Positions 1 through 8,942 of a stretch of 64,000 nucleotides of DNA are shown here, in pieces. The notes beneath the pieces were generated by a model. It saw nothing but the letters and a program-made list of their open reading frames with translations. It searched no databases and was not told the origin of the DNA. The DNA lies in the NCBI RefSeq assembly GCF_001049895.1, contig NZ_CVPE01000005.1, positions 62,001-126,000 of the forward strand, written 5' to 3'. Origin of the DNA: Rubeoparvulum massiliense. GTDB taxonomy: Bacteria > Bacillota > Bacilli > Rubeoparvulales > Rubeoparvulaceae. Made by a program: the position numbers and the translations under genes. The first letter of the stretch is position 1, and every line of letters starts with the position of its first letter.

Positions 1-588
1 GAAACCTCCGTCTCAGAATTGACCAACCCCCATTTTGTCAATAATCAAAAGGATCGTTGCTATCATTGTAAGCATGGGCTATATTCCCATCTCAATCAAT
101 TGGCGAAGAAGCTGAATTTTCCTTATATTCTCGATGGAACCAATCACGATGATTTGGGTGATTATCGTCCAGGCTTAGAAGCAAAAGAGGAGCAAGGGAT
201 TCGTAGTCCCCTCCTTGAGGTAGGACTTACCAAGGCAGAGATTCGGCAGCTTTCAAAAGAGATGAATCTTCCCACTTGGAATAAACCATCCTTTGCCTGT
301 CTCTCCTCACGAATTCCTTATGGTCAAGTAATCACCCAAACAAAAATTGATCAGTTGGATGCTGCAGAGCATTTTTTATTAGAGCTGGGATTTTATCAAG
401 TACGGGTTCGCCATCATGGGGAGATGGCACGAATTGAAGTATTGCCAGCAGAGATGGAGAGGGTGGTACAATCCCATGAGCGTATCCTTCCCTATTTCCA
501 AGCCCTTGGTTTTACCTATGTCACATTAGATCTTCAAGGCTACCGAACAGGGAGCATGAATGAAGTCCTCCAATTGAAGGAAGGGTAA
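1..588 (+). CDS. larE: LarE, ATP-dependent sacrificial sulfur transferase (5' end outside window)
   Basis: LarE adenylates the carboxylates of pyridinium-3,5-biscarboxylate mononucleotide and gives up sulfur from its own cysteine, making the thiocarboxylates of the nickel-pincer cofactor of lactate racemase-type enzymes. The reading frame is open from base 1, so the N-terminal PP-loop domain is missing only because of the window edge. Visible family features are the CYHCK motif, the DGTNHDD segment, and the KPSFACLSSRIPYG motif. The cysteine of the last motif (codon 298-300) aligns with the sacrificial Cys176 of Lactiplantibacillus plantarum LarE, so this looks like the sacrificial type rather than the Fe-S type. 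The stop directly abuts the larB start, indicating an operon. Confidence 0.93.
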   Translation, partial: ETSVSELTNPHFVNNQKDRCYHCKHGLYSHLNQLAKKLNFPYILDGTNHDDLGDYRPGLEAKEEQGIRSPLLEVGLTKAEIRQLSKEMNLPTWNKPSFACLSSRIPYGQVITQTKIDQLDAAEHFLLELGFYQVRVRHHGEMARIEVLPAEMERVVQSHERILPYFQALGFTYVTLDLQGYRTGSMNEVLQLKEG

Positions 589-1404
589 ATGATGAATTCA
601 AATGAATTAATGCAACTTCTACAAGCGGTTCGTGATAAAAAGCGTGATATTCATGAAGTAGCAAGAGAATTGACCCAATACAGCAAACAGGTGGAGCAGC
701 TAGGCTTCTCCACCTTGGACATTCAGCGTGAAAGCAGAAAGGGATTTCCTGAAGTGATCTACGGAGAAGGCAAAACCGTGCCTCAGCTCCGATCCATCAT
801 GGAACGTTTGATGGTTCACCACCATACCGTCTTTGCTACAAGAGTCTCCATGAAAAAAGCAGAAGAATTACAAAAGCAACTATCCAGTATCCAATATGAC
901 CCCACATCACGTATCCTCTACTGGCAACGAAAAGGGCAGAGCAATGCTCAACACGCTGGTACAGTTGCCATCCTCTGTGCAGGAACCTCCGACCTACCTG
1001 TGGCTGAAGAAGCTGCACTATCAGCTGAATTGCTTAATCAACAGGCATTGCGTATCTATGATGTAGGCGTCGCTGGATTGCATCGCCTAATTAATCGTCT
1101 TCCTCAGATTATGACCGCTGATGTTGTGGTAGTCGTAGCAGGAATGGAAGGCGCACTCCCTAGTGTGATGGCAGGATTGATCGATAAGCCTGTCATCGCA
1201 GTTCCAACCAGCATTGGGTATGGTACCAGCTTTCATGGAGTAACTGCATTGTTGTCCATGTTAAATAGTTGCTCATCAGGTATCTCTGTGGTCAATATCG
1301 ATAATGGCTTCGGTGCTGCCTATCAAGCTGCCTTAATTACGAAAGGTATAAGAGATTATCAGAATCGACGGGAGGTGGACGACCATGAATCATCTTCACT
1401 TTGA
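589..1404 (+). CDS. larB: LarB, pyridinium-3,5-biscarboxylic acid mononucleotide synthase
   Basis: LarB carboxylates and hydrolyses nicotinic acid adenine dinucleotide, the first step of nickel-pincer cofactor synthesis. The 271-residue protein has a helical N-terminal part and a C-terminal AIR-carboxylase (PurE)-like domain, recognisable from the CAGTSDLPVAEEA, GVAGLHRL and AGMEGALPSVMAGL segments. The start follows a GGAAGGG ribosome-binding site inside the end of larE, with no gap between the genes. The 3' end overlaps larC by 20 nt, so larE-larB-larC are translationally linked. It is slightly longer than many LarB proteins because of a charged C-terminal tail in the overlap. Confidence 0.92.
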   Translation: MMNSNELMQLLQAVRDKKRDIHEVARELTQYSKQVEQLGFSTLDIQRESRKGFPEVIYGEGKTVPQLRSIMERLMVHHHTVFATRVSMKKAEELQKQLSSIQYDPTSRILYWQRKGQSNAQHAGTVAILCAGTSDLPVAEEAALSAELLNQQALRIYDVGVAGLHRLINRLPQIMTADVVVVVAGMEGALPSVMAGLIDKPVIAVPTSIGYGTSFHGVTALLSMLNSCSSGISVVNIDNGFGAAYQAALITKGIRDYQNRREVDDHESSSL

Positions 1405-2128
1405 TTGTTTCAATGGAATTAGTGGCGATATGACCCTTGCTGCACTTGTAGATGCAGGTGCCTCTGCAGAATATATTGAGTCCCAGCTCCAATCGTTAAG
1501 ATTGAATCACCCCTTTCAATTACACTGGAAGTATGTTCAGCAGCATGGTATCCGCGCACTCTCTCTTACAGTTGAGGAAGAAAAGCAAGAGACGAGCCTT
1601 CAAGCTCCTCAGCATCATTGTCATTTTTCAGAGATCGTTCAGATCATTGAGGATAGTGCTCTCTCCCATCGTGTGAAGGAGTTAGCACTGGCTATCTTTA
1701 CACCCATTGCTCATGCAGAGGCCAAAATTCATCAAACGACCATCGAGAAGGTCCACTTCCACGAAGTTGGGGCACTGGATTCCATCATTGATATTGTAGG
1801 GATCGCCATCGCTCTGGATCACCTTCAGATCACCAGCCTCTCCTCATCTCCTGTTCCTGTAGGACAAGGTAAGATAAAGATCCAGCATGGCATTTATCCT
1901 GTTCCCGCTCCAGCTACCATGGAGCTATTAAAAGGAATTCCCCTCCAAGCTAGCCCATTGGATGCAGAATTAACTACACCTACAGGAGCAGCACTCCTCA
2001 CTGCACTGGTTCAGCAATTCGGCCCCATCCCTAGCATGACCATCCAGCAGGTGGGCTATGGTGCTGGAACTCGCCAATTCCTTGATCGTCCCAATATTAT
2101 GCGTATAATGATCGGTAGCTTAGCATAG
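1385..2128 (+). CDS. larC: LarC N-terminal domain protein (LarC1-like)
   Basis: LarC is the CTP-dependent cyclometallase that inserts nickel into the pincer cofactor. This 247-residue gene covers only the N-terminal domain: it begins with the FDCFNGISGDMTLAAL signature, has the histidine-rich stretch and the KVHFHEVGALDSIIDIVG motif, and ends after PNIMRIMIGS, the usual boundary before the C-terminal domain. A GGGAGGT ribosome-binding site precedes the ATG. In L. plantarum the two halves are larC1 and larC2, joined by a ribosomal frameshift. Here the second half is not downstream on this strand but on the opposite strand, tail to tail one base away, so no frameshift can join them. Confidence 0.9.
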   Translation: MNHLHFDCFNGISGDMTLAALVDAGASAEYIESQLQSLRLNHPFQLHWKYVQQHGIRALSLTVEEEKQETSLQAPQHHCHFSEIVQIIEDSALSHRVKELALAIFTPIAHAEAKIHQTTIEKVHFHEVGALDSIIDIVGIAIALDHLQITSLSSSPVPVGQGKIKIQHGIYPVPAPATMELLKGIPLQASPLDAELTTPTGAALLTALVQQFGPIPSMTIQQVGYGAGTRQFLDRPNIMRIMIGSLA

Positions 2129-2129
2129 A

Positions 2130-3146
2130 TTAGGTTGGATCCGTAGCTTCCTCACCACATAGCAATGCGCGCTGAACATATTGATACACTGCTTGTAAGG
2201 GGATCCCGTGCTTACGGGCAATCTGCGCGCAATCCTCATACTCAGGCTTTTGGCGAAGAACTTGTCCATCCTTCACAATCGACTTGATTCTTACATGCTC
2301 TCCAAGAATGGTGATCTGATCCATTCTTCTCCCAAGTCGATACACTGTAACAGGATAGTAACGAAAGCCTGGGCTACTGGTCTCGTTAAAAATGATCTCT
2401 TCTACAGCGGATAACAATTGGGATGGGATTAAGCACTGGAGTTTCATGCTAGCCCTCCCCTTTTTCATAATGATGGGAATAATCGCTACATCATTGGCTC
2501 CCACTGCAAATAGACGCTCCATTACATAGGGTAAGATCTCAGGATTCATATCATCAAGATTCACCTCCAATTGGAGCATATCATGATCAAGATGCGAAAT
2601 CTCATGGTGCTGGAATCTGCTAAAAGTACTCTCCATCTCTTCTTGGTAAAGAAGAAGTGTCAGTTCCTTTCTATGGTATGACCCTATAAGCTGACCTTCA
2701 CTTTTCATACTTGCTTGAACAAATGGCAAAAACCAAACTGCTGCAAATAAACAATGATCTGATACTTTATACTCTTCTCGTTCATCCGTGAAATAGAGAG
2801 GTAGTTGATAAAATCTTCTCCATAATATAGATAGGTCTTGAGCCTGTAGTAATGAAGAAGGGTAGCATAACTTTCTAGGAATAACTTGAATACTGGCATC
2901 AATGCAGCTTTTCATCAAAGCTCTATATCCCCTTTCCATTTTCTCTGGAAGCTGCTGAAATAACGCCATATATGCACTCCACTCCACGTCCTTCCATCCT
3001 AATGTAGTAAGCACTGTTTCAAGCTCACGTTGGCTGAACAGTGCTTCCATCGTTTCGCCAGCAGAGACTGGAAATATGGATTGAAAACTATCTTCCCATG
3101 TTGAGAATGGAATGACGCCATGTTGCCAGATGTGAATGGACTTCAA
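2130..3146 (-). CDS. LarC C-terminal domain fused to an unrecognised N-terminal region
   Basis: The last ~145 residues are a clear LarC C-terminal (LarC2) domain: LEVNLDDMNPEI, MKKGRASMKLQCL, SSPGFRYYPV, and PEYEDCAQIARKHGIPL. The first ~190 residues resemble neither LarC1 nor anything I recognise. The start is a TTG at 3146 preceded by a strong GGGGGAGGTG site; the in-frame upstream extension would run into the divergent lytH-like start and has no ribosome-binding site. The gene converges on the LarC1 gene with a single base between the stops. I infer that nickel insertion needs two separate polypeptides here. An old local inversion breaking larC at its domain boundary would produce this layout. 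Confidence 0.8.
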   Translation of the reverse strand: MKSIHIWQHGVIPFSTWEDSFQSIFPVSAGETMEALFSQRELETVLTTLGWKDVEWSAYMALFQQLPEKMERGYRALMKSCIDASIQVIPRKLCYPSSLLQAQDLSILWRRFYQLPLYFTDEREEYKVSDHCLFAAVWFLPFVQASMKSEGQLIGSYHRKELTLLLYQEEMESTFSRFQHHEISHLDHDMLQLEVNLDDMNPEILPYVMERLFAVGANDVAIIPIIMKKGRASMKLQCLIPSQLLSAVEEIIFNETSSPGFRYYPVTVYRLGRRMDQITILGEHVRIKSIVKDGQVLRQKPEYEDCAQIARKHGIPLQAVYQYVQRALLCGEEATDPT

Positions 3147-3261
3147 CTTATCACCTCCCCCTCTAAATCTATTCTGATGGGTAGAAATAATTGACAGCAT
3201 GAAATTACACTTTTTATCCCAACCTAAGTGAAGGGTGCAAAAGGAGATGAGGTGACTCACC

Positions 3262-4284
3262 ATGAAGAAAAAACAGAGCTACACAATCAGGATCATGATC
3301 CGACTATGCTTACTTATCATACTTTTTATGCAATCTACTCCCCTCATAAGTCATGGCGTCAATCAAGCCTCAGCTCAACCCACTACATGGGAGGATCGTC
3401 TTTATCTTTATCAGCAGATTAGCCAAGTCTTTCAACTACCATGGAGCTATCTAGCGGCCATCGACCAATTCGAACGGACGATGCGAAAGCCTGATGAATT
3501 GCAAAAGAGCGCGGGCTTTGTCGCCATTCAATTCCCCGCTCATCTTTGGTCTGGTATACTGAATCCCAATCCTAATGATACCAATCCAGGCACCATTGGC
3601 TTCTATACAGGGATCGGGCGAGATGGTTCCGGTGATGAAATTGCTGATCCCAATGACGATGTAGATCTCCTCTACACCATGGCCTCCTACCTCTCCCAAT
3701 ATGGATGGATGAAGGATGACTTTCGCCTCGCCCTATGGAGATACTATCAAAATGAAAAAATCGTAGAGATTATTACGGAATTTGCTGTGATTTATGATAA
3801 ATATCAACGTCTTGACCTTTTCGATAATCAATTTCCCATTCCTGCCCACTTTAATTATAGTTATAAGAATACATGGGGCGCCCCACGGGGCTGGGGAGGA
3901 AGACGTATTCATGAAGGAACTGATATCTTTGCTGGCTATGGTACCCCGATCCGTTCCACCTGCTATGGGTATGTGGAGTCCATGGGGTGGAATCGTTTTG
4001 GCGGATGGCGCATCGGTGTTCGGGATCTGAATAATCATTATCACTATTTTGCTCATCTTAGCGGTTTCAACAAGGAGATTAAGGAAGGACAGATTGTGGA
4101 GCCTGGCGAGATTTTAGGCTATGTGGGTTCCTCAGGCTATGGTAAGCCAGGAACACAAGGTAAGTTCCCGCCACACCTCCATTATGGAATCTACAAGTAT
4201 ACAATGAAGGGCGAATGGTCCTTTGACCCCTACCCTCATCTCCGTAAATGGGAACGCCAGATGTTCCAAAAAAAGAAGAGGTAA
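3262..4284 (+). CDS. LytH-like M23 family cell-wall endopeptidase
   Basis: Secreted peptidoglycan endopeptidase of 340 residues. An N-terminal hydrophobic segment (about residues 11-30) acts as signal or anchor. The region around residues 48-75 (QLPWSYLAAIDQFER) resembles the N-terminal part of Bacillus subtilis LytH/YunA, a sporulation L-Ala-D-Glu peptidase. The C-terminal LytM/M23 domain carries the zinc ligands His217 and Asp221 (HEGTD) and His305-x-His307 (HLHYG). The AGGTGACTCACC site fits the ATG. A yunD-like gene lies 5 kb away, as in the B. subtilis yun region, which supports the LytH assignment. A sporulation role is inference from the family. Confidence 0.8.
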   Translation: MKKKQSYTIRIMIRLCLLIILFMQSTPLISHGVNQASAQPTTWEDRLYLYQQISQVFQLPWSYLAAIDQFERTMRKPDELQKSAGFVAIQFPAHLWSGILNPNPNDTNPGTIGFYTGIGRDGSGDEIADPNDDVDLLYTMASYLSQYGWMKDDFRLALWRYYQNEKIVEIITEFAVIYDKYQRLDLFDNQFPIPAHFNYSYKNTWGAPRGWGGRRIHEGTDIFAGYGTPIRSTCYGYVESMGWNRFGGWRIGVRDLNNHYHYFAHLSGFNKEIKEGQIVEPGEILGYVGSSGYGKPGTQGKFPPHLHYGIYKYTMKGEWSFDPYPHLRKWERQMFQKKKR

Positions 4285-4314
4285 GGAGAGTACCATTTTC
4301 TCTCCTTACCTCTT
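4276..4314 (+). terminator. Bidirectional hairpin between convergent genes
   Basis: A perfect 15-bp stem (4276-4290 with 4300-4314, 9-nt loop) overlaps the stop codon of the lytH-like gene. The T-rich flank is better on the minus strand, so it can also end transcription arriving from the NSS transporter operon. Confidence 0.75.
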
Positions 4315-4334
4315 TGATTGTTTACATGGATTTC

Positions 4335-4460
4335 CTATGCATCTACACCTTGTTTGAAGCTCTGTTTTCCTCGCTTCACCGCAATACTTACACAGATGGC
4401 AAAGCCCCCCCATAAGCCAACAAATCCCAACATCATCATGGCAATGGCACTTCCACTCAC
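4335..4460 (-). CDS. MetS-like small subunit of NSS transporter (41 aa)
   Basis: A 41-residue single-span membrane protein starting MSGSAIAMMM, followed by a hydrophobic helix and a short basic tail (VKRGKQSFKQGVDA). This matches the methionine/alanine import family NSS small subunits, known as MetS in Corynebacterium, where MetS is needed with MetP for uptake. The GTG start overlaps the TGA stop of the transporter gene by the classic GTGA, so the two are translationally coupled. It is followed by the bidirectional hairpin at 4276-4314. It is easily missed because of its length. Assignment rests on size, sequence character and position. Confidence 0.8.
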   Translation of the reverse strand: MSGSAIAMMMLGFVGLWGGFAICVSIAVKRGKQSFKQGVDA

Positions 4461-5965
4461 ACGGCTTCCTCCTCTCCAGATTTTTCTACTTTAAAGCGTG
4501 GATTGGTACTTCTAATACTCTGCATATAGAAGCCCATCACGATGACACCAATCGCTGCTGCCCAACCGATGGAAATAAGCGAATCTGGATAATCTCCGTA
4601 GTTCGTGGTCAGGTCTGTTTTCAATTGCTGTAACGCCATATAGCCAAGGACAGATGGTGTCAAAACAATAATTGAGAAATTCCACCATCTTCCTACTTTG
4701 ATTTCAGAGATACTATTATTATAATCACGAATATCTTCCGTCTTATTCAAAATCCAGCCCATCAGAATGGCAAAGAAGAGACCCGATAAAGCGACACCAT
4801 AGTTATTAATAAAGTAGTCTACCGTATCTAAGATGTATAAGCCTGAACCAGTAGCATAGAAAAGGCTAAAGAATGCTGCCAAGCCAACCGCCCAGTTTAC
4901 TGCCTTACGACGGGGTAACTGGAATTTATCCATCACAGCAGCTACTGATGTCTCCACAATGGAGATGAGTGATGTTAGCCCTGCAAAGACAAGCGAGATG
5001 AAGAATAGGACACCCACCAGTTTACCCAGGGGCATTACATTAAGGATCTGTGGAAAAACATCAAATGCAAGCCCTACTCCAGACTTCGCATACTCGTCAA
5101 CTGCTCCACCAGACTGTGTAGCCATAAAACCGATGGCACTAAAAATTGCTACACCAGAGATTAAGCTGAAACCACTATCAGCAAATGCAGTGATAAATGC
5201 ATTGTTATTGATATCTGATTTCTTCGGTAAATAGCTGGCATACGTTAACATAATGGCAAATGCGATACTCAGACTATAGAAGACTTGCCCATAAGCTGCC
5301 AACCATGTTTTTGGATTGGTAATCCCACTCCAATCTGGGGTAAAGAAAGCATTAAGTCCTGCCATTGCACCATCGAGGAATAGACCACGAATTGCCATTA
5401 AAATCATCAATAAGAATAAGAGCGGCATAAAAATTTTACCAGCAGCCTCAATTCCCCGTTTAACCCCACGATGGAGAACACCGAACACCACTAGCCAAAC
5501 AACCAGTAAAGGAATAAAGACACCCCACTGAATTCCACCTAACCAGCTTACATTCCATGAGTCCGTTACGCCTAAATACTCATACAAAAATGATCCAGTA
5601 TCTTGACCCCAGCTCTGAAAAACAGCAAATCCTGTATACGAGATGGACCAACCGATAATGACAGAGTAATACGTTGCGATAATGAAAGCGACGCCTACTT
5701 GCCACCAACCATACCATTCCAACTTCCCTAAGCGGCTAAATGCTAATGGTGCAGAGCCCCGCATGCGCTGACCAATACTAAACTCTAGAATCAGCAAAGG
5801 AATACCTGCTGTTAATAGTGCAAATAAGTAAGGAATGAGGAATGCTCCACCCCCATTCTCATATGCGATGTAAGGGAAACGCCAGATGTTTCCAAGTCCT
5901 ACCGCTGAGCCCACCGCTGCCATGATAAATCCTGCACGTGAGCCCCAATTTTGTCTTTCTTCCAT
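4457..5965 (-). CDS. Sodium-dependent NSS-family amino acid transporter (MetP-like)
   Basis: A 502-residue transporter of the neurotransmitter:sodium symporter family. The N-terminus has the diagnostic WGSRAGFIMAAVGSAVGLGNIWRFPY in TM1, with the unwound sodium/substrate site, followed by about 11-12 hydrophobic segments. An AGGAGGAG site lies seven bases before the ATG. The coupled MetS-like small subunit suggests the MetP subgroup that imports methionine and/or alanine with sodium. Substrate identity is inferred from that pairing, not visible in the sequence. It is transcribed away from the thymidylate-synthase-like gene. Confidence 0.9.
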   Translation of the reverse strand: MEERQNWGSRAGFIMAAVGSAVGLGNIWRFPYIAYENGGGAFLIPYLFALLTAGIPLLILEFSIGQRMRGSAPLAFSRLGKLEWYGWWQVGVAFIIATYYSVIIGWSISYTGFAVFQSWGQDTGSFLYEYLGVTDSWNVSWLGGIQWGVFIPLLVVWLVVFGVLHRGVKRGIEAAGKIFMPLLFLLMILMAIRGLFLDGAMAGLNAFFTPDWSGITNPKTWLAAYGQVFYSLSIAFAIMLTYASYLPKKSDINNNAFITAFADSGFSLISGVAIFSAIGFMATQSGGAVDEYAKSGVGLAFDVFPQILNVMPLGKLVGVLFFISLVFAGLTSLISIVETSVAAVMDKFQLPRRKAVNWAVGLAAFFSLFYATGSGLYILDTVDYFINNYGVALSGLFFAILMGWILNKTEDIRDYNNSISEIKVGRWWNFSIIVLTPSVLGYMALQQLKTDLTTNYGDYPDSLISIGWAAAIGVIVMGFYMQSIRSTNPRFKVEKSGEEEAV

Positions 5966-6214
5966 GTAAATACTCCTCCTTTCGACAGTATGCGAGATTC
6001 TCTTAATTTTCTGAATATCTCGTCTATTAAGAATATATTATAGCAGACTTTTTTTAATATGCTAGTATTTTTTCAAAAAATATTTAAAGTTTTAAATTTA
6101 GTTGGCAAAATTGAACTCAGTAATTCCTTCACTTCAAATCTGAGCGAAAAAACGATATGATTAAGAAAGCTTGGACATTTGGGGAAAAATTGTCCATATT
6201 AAGGGAGGATTGTC
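5966..6214. promoter_or_regulatory. AT-rich divergent promoter region
   Basis: Spacer between the divergent NSS transporter and ThyX-like genes. A TATAAT-type -10 for the transporter is visible on the minus strand at 6037-6042, without a convincing -35. On the plus side a small inverted repeat TGGACA/TGTCCA (6172-6177, 6191-6196) sits just before the AAGGGAGG ribosome-binding site of the thyX-like gene. It could be an operator or a leader hairpin. Confidence 0.4.
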
Positions 6215-7714
6215 GTGGAATCAAAAACAAATAACGCCATTGACCTATCTCAGTATGTCTCAAACACAGACAAGAATGTTTATACCATCTTTAACTTACC
6301 TGAAGAAGTAATCGCTGTTATTTTTGCATACGTTAGTCGTAGCCCGAAAAGCTTTCGGGAAAATCTTCGTCAGCTTTTGGAGGATGAAGAACTGGGCATT
6401 CAACAAGGGACATCAAGTCAGCTCTGGCTATCCAAAAAAGCCTCTTCCTTTCACGAGAAATGGGTTGTCCAATACGGTCACTCCTCCGTGGCTGAACACG
6501 CTGTTGCCCATGTGGGGATAGAGCAAATCAGCCGACTTGCTTCTGCTGCACTAGAGTTAGCTACCTCTTTTGGTAGCTTCACAGAATATAGTCAGCGCTA
6601 TCAACGTCCACAGCGTGGAGCATACTATCTTCCTGTCGAATTGGCGCAAGCTCCACATTTGAAGGAACGCTTTATTGCTGTGCAAGAGGAAAACTACTCC
6701 ATTTATGAAGAACTTTTTCATCAATTGGTTCAATATCTCCAGAAGGAGATCCCTTTACAAGCTGGAGAATCAGAGCGGGCTTATAAAATGCGAATTGAGA
6801 AGATCGCCTTTGAGGATGCACGTTATGTATTAAGTAATGCTACCTTTACCCAATTAGGGATGACCATTAATGGACGAGCAGTACGGGATGCCATCGTGCA
6901 ATTGCTTTCTTCACCCTACCCAGAAATGCAGGAGCTTGGCCAACAGTTAACCGATGAAGTTAGTCAAGTCATCCCCACGCTCCTTCGGCACATTAAGGCG
7001 AACCAATATCAACTAAAAACAAGAGAAAACCTTCATGCTGAAAATTATGCAAAATTAATCGCTAAGGCTGATTGGTGTGAAGGTGAGAGCAAATCCCATG
7101 CTCGAATCCTCTCTGTAGATGAAGAGCTTGCCACACTAAGAAAGCTCGCATCCCTACTACTGATGCAGTTCCAAGAACTAGGCTATGATGAAGCGGACAA
7201 ACGGGCTGAACAAGCCACAGAGGAAGAGCTAAAAAGTATTGTTTCCAACGGCTTATCCAATCTCCAATTCTTCGATCATCCGTTAGAGCTATTCCAACAT
7301 GTGAACTATACCGTTCAGCTCCAGATCTCCGAAGCCAACTGGCACCAGCTCTTACGGCATAATCGTAAGACACACTTCACCTATCAGGAGCCAACCATTG
7401 TGAATGGATATACGATCCCTCCACATATTGTTGCTGCTGGTGCGACCGCTCCCTTCCAAAGAGCGATGGAGAATGCCAATCAGCTTTATGTCCAATTAAT
7501 CAATGAGCTTCCACAAGTGGCTCCTTATGCGGTGACCAATGCTCATCATCGTCAGCTGATGGCTACCATCTCCTTATGGGAACTCTATCATTTGATCAAC
7601 TTACGGACATCCGATGAAGCACAATGGGATATTCGACAAACTTTTCAAGATCTCCACGATCAGCTGCAACAGATTCATCCTACCCTGCTCCATTTTGCAA
7701 AACGTCGACCTTAA
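6215..7714 (+). CDS. Long tandem-domain ThyX-like (FAD-dependent thymidylate synthase family) protein
   Basis: ThyX makes dTMP from dUMP with methylene-tetrahydrofolate and FAD. This 499-residue protein is about twice the usual size and seems to hold two ThyX-fold halves. The first half has HSSVAEHAV and SFTEYSQRYQRP, matching the end of the ThyX motif. The second has LLRHNRKTHF and a ThyX-like C-terminus (NLRTSDEAQWDIR). The canonical RHRx7S signature is not intact in either half: the RHR is absent from the first, and the second has an RHNR variant. Long degenerate ThyX proteins are known, for example in chlamydiae. GTG start after AAGGGAGG. Whether it makes dTMP cannot be told from sequence. 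Confidence 0.75.
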   Translation: MESKTNNAIDLSQYVSNTDKNVYTIFNLPEEVIAVIFAYVSRSPKSFRENLRQLLEDEELGIQQGTSSQLWLSKKASSFHEKWVVQYGHSSVAEHAVAHVGIEQISRLASAALELATSFGSFTEYSQRYQRPQRGAYYLPVELAQAPHLKERFIAVQEENYSIYEELFHQLVQYLQKEIPLQAGESERAYKMRIEKIAFEDARYVLSNATFTQLGMTINGRAVRDAIVQLLSSPYPEMQELGQQLTDEVSQVIPTLLRHIKANQYQLKTRENLHAENYAKLIAKADWCEGESKSHARILSVDEELATLRKLASLLLMQFQELGYDEADKRAEQATEEELKSIVSNGLSNLQFFDHPLELFQHVNYTVQLQISEANWHQLLRHNRKTHFTYQEPTIVNGYTIPPHIVAAGATAPFQRAMENANQLYVQLINELPQVAPYAVTNAHHRQLMATISLWELYHLINLRTSDEAQWDIRQTFQDLHDQLQQIHPTLLHFAKRRP

Positions 7715-7721
7715 TAGCAAC

Positions 7722-7765
7722 AAGCCCATGCACCTGGCTCATGAAGACCAGTGCATGGGCTTTTT
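7722..7765 (+). terminator. Intrinsic terminator after the ThyX-like gene
   Basis: A stem of about 15 bp (7722-7737 with 7748-7762, one bulged base) is followed by TTTTTATATT. It lies between convergent genes and may also serve the HD-GYP gene. Confidence 0.85.
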
Positions 7766-7799
7766 ATATTGAAAACTGCGCCTTCCTTCTAGCATTCCT

Positions 7800-8906
7800 T
7801 CAATTAGAGAAGGGTAAGGGAACATCAACTTCTTCAATCATCACATGGAGCTGTTTGCTTAAATCACGTTCACAAATCTTGCAATAGGGTTCCCCATTTG
7901 CATCATAAAGCACCCGAATCACCGGCCGCTCAGGAATATTGGAATGAACATCTACAACTACACCTAATTCTCCTGTGCTTAAGCGGACACTCATCCCAAT
8001 GGGGTACATGGAGATGGTTTTATGAAATACTTCAATCATTTTCGGATTAAATAGCTTGCCTGACCCAGCCAGGAGAATTTCATAAGCCTCATGAGGTAAC
8101 ATGGCACCTCGATAGACCCGATTGGATGTCAATGCATCGTACACATCTGCAATGGCAACTACTTGTGCATAGGGCTGGATATCCTCTTCTAAGAGTTGAC
8201 GGGGATAACCACTTCCATCTATGCGTTCATGATGTTGAAGAGCACAATGAGCCACAAGTAGGGATAATTCTGGTTGCTTCCGCAAGATCTGAAACCCTGT
8301 CCATGTATGCTGTTGAACGAGTTGAAACTCTTCCTCTGTCAACTTGCCTGGTTTATTTAGAATTTCTGAAGGAATCATCTGTTTTCCCACATCATGAAAG
8401 ATTGCGCCCAGCCCCTGCTCCGCAAGCTCTTGATCGTTATATCCCATACGGAACCCTAAAGCGAGACTATAGAGCATCACCTGATAGGAATGCTTATATA
8501 GTTCATGATCTGTGACATAGATATTCCCAAGCATGAGTAATGTAGTGGGTTGTGTTTTCAGTTCATCAATGATGAGATGGACGGATTGGAGTAGACGCTT
8601 ATGCAACTCCGCAGGGCGTTGTACTTTATTACGCCATGGTTCTTCGATTAGAAGTGAATCAAGGGAATCATGAATGGCAGACATCACCTCTTTACGAACC
8701 TCTAGAGAAACTGTCTCCAGCGGTTCGATCCCTTCTGTTGCATCATCGATCACGAAGAGATGTGTTACTCCCATCTGACTCATACGGCGAATAAAGCGTG
8801 GAGTCAGTTCCATTCCCTTGGCAATCAGGATAACCCCCGACTCGTCATAGATATCCTTCGCTAATATCATCCCCGGAACACAATGTTGTATAGATACAAG
8901 TCTCAT
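7800..8906 (-). CDS. HD-GYP domain c-di-GMP phosphodiesterase
   Basis: A soluble 368-residue protein. An N-terminal ~60-residue segment of the type often found before HD-GYP domains (PGMILAKDIYDESG) is followed by a helical linker and an HD-GYP domain. Visible metal-site motifs are HD (residues 171-172, HDVGK), the histidines of LQHHERIDGSGYP, with GYP at about 233-235, and the ADVYDALTS motif. All key elements are present, so an active phosphodiesterase hydrolysing cyclic di-GMP is expected. A short C-terminal extension has a CKIC pair. AAGGAGAA site before the ATG. It may be cotranscribed with the yunD-like gene 36 nt upstream. Confidence 0.9.
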   Translation of the reverse strand: MRLVSIQHCVPGMILAKDIYDESGVILIAKGMELTPRFIRRMSQMGVTHLFVIDDATEGIEPLETVSLEVRKEVMSAIHDSLDSLLIEEPWRNKVQRPAELHKRLLQSVHLIIDELKTQPTTLLMLGNIYVTDHELYKHSYQVMLYSLALGFRMGYNDQELAEQGLGAIFHDVGKQMIPSEILNKPGKLTEEEFQLVQQHTWTGFQILRKQPELSLLVAHCALQHHERIDGSGYPRQLLEEDIQPYAQVVAIADVYDALTSNRVYRGAMLPHEAYEILLAGSGKLFNPKMIEVFHKTISMYPIGMSVRLSTGELGVVVDVHSNIPERPVIRVLYDANGEPYCKICERDLSKQLHVMIEEVDVPLPFSN

Positions 8907-8942
8907 GATTGTTCTCCTTAATCCCTTTTATTTTTCTCTATT

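Noticed and set aside
3147-3263. Longer start for the minus-strand LarC2 gene at 3263
   Set aside because: No ribosome-binding site, and it would overlap the divergent lytH-like start; the TTG at 3146 has a strong GGGGGAGGTG site.
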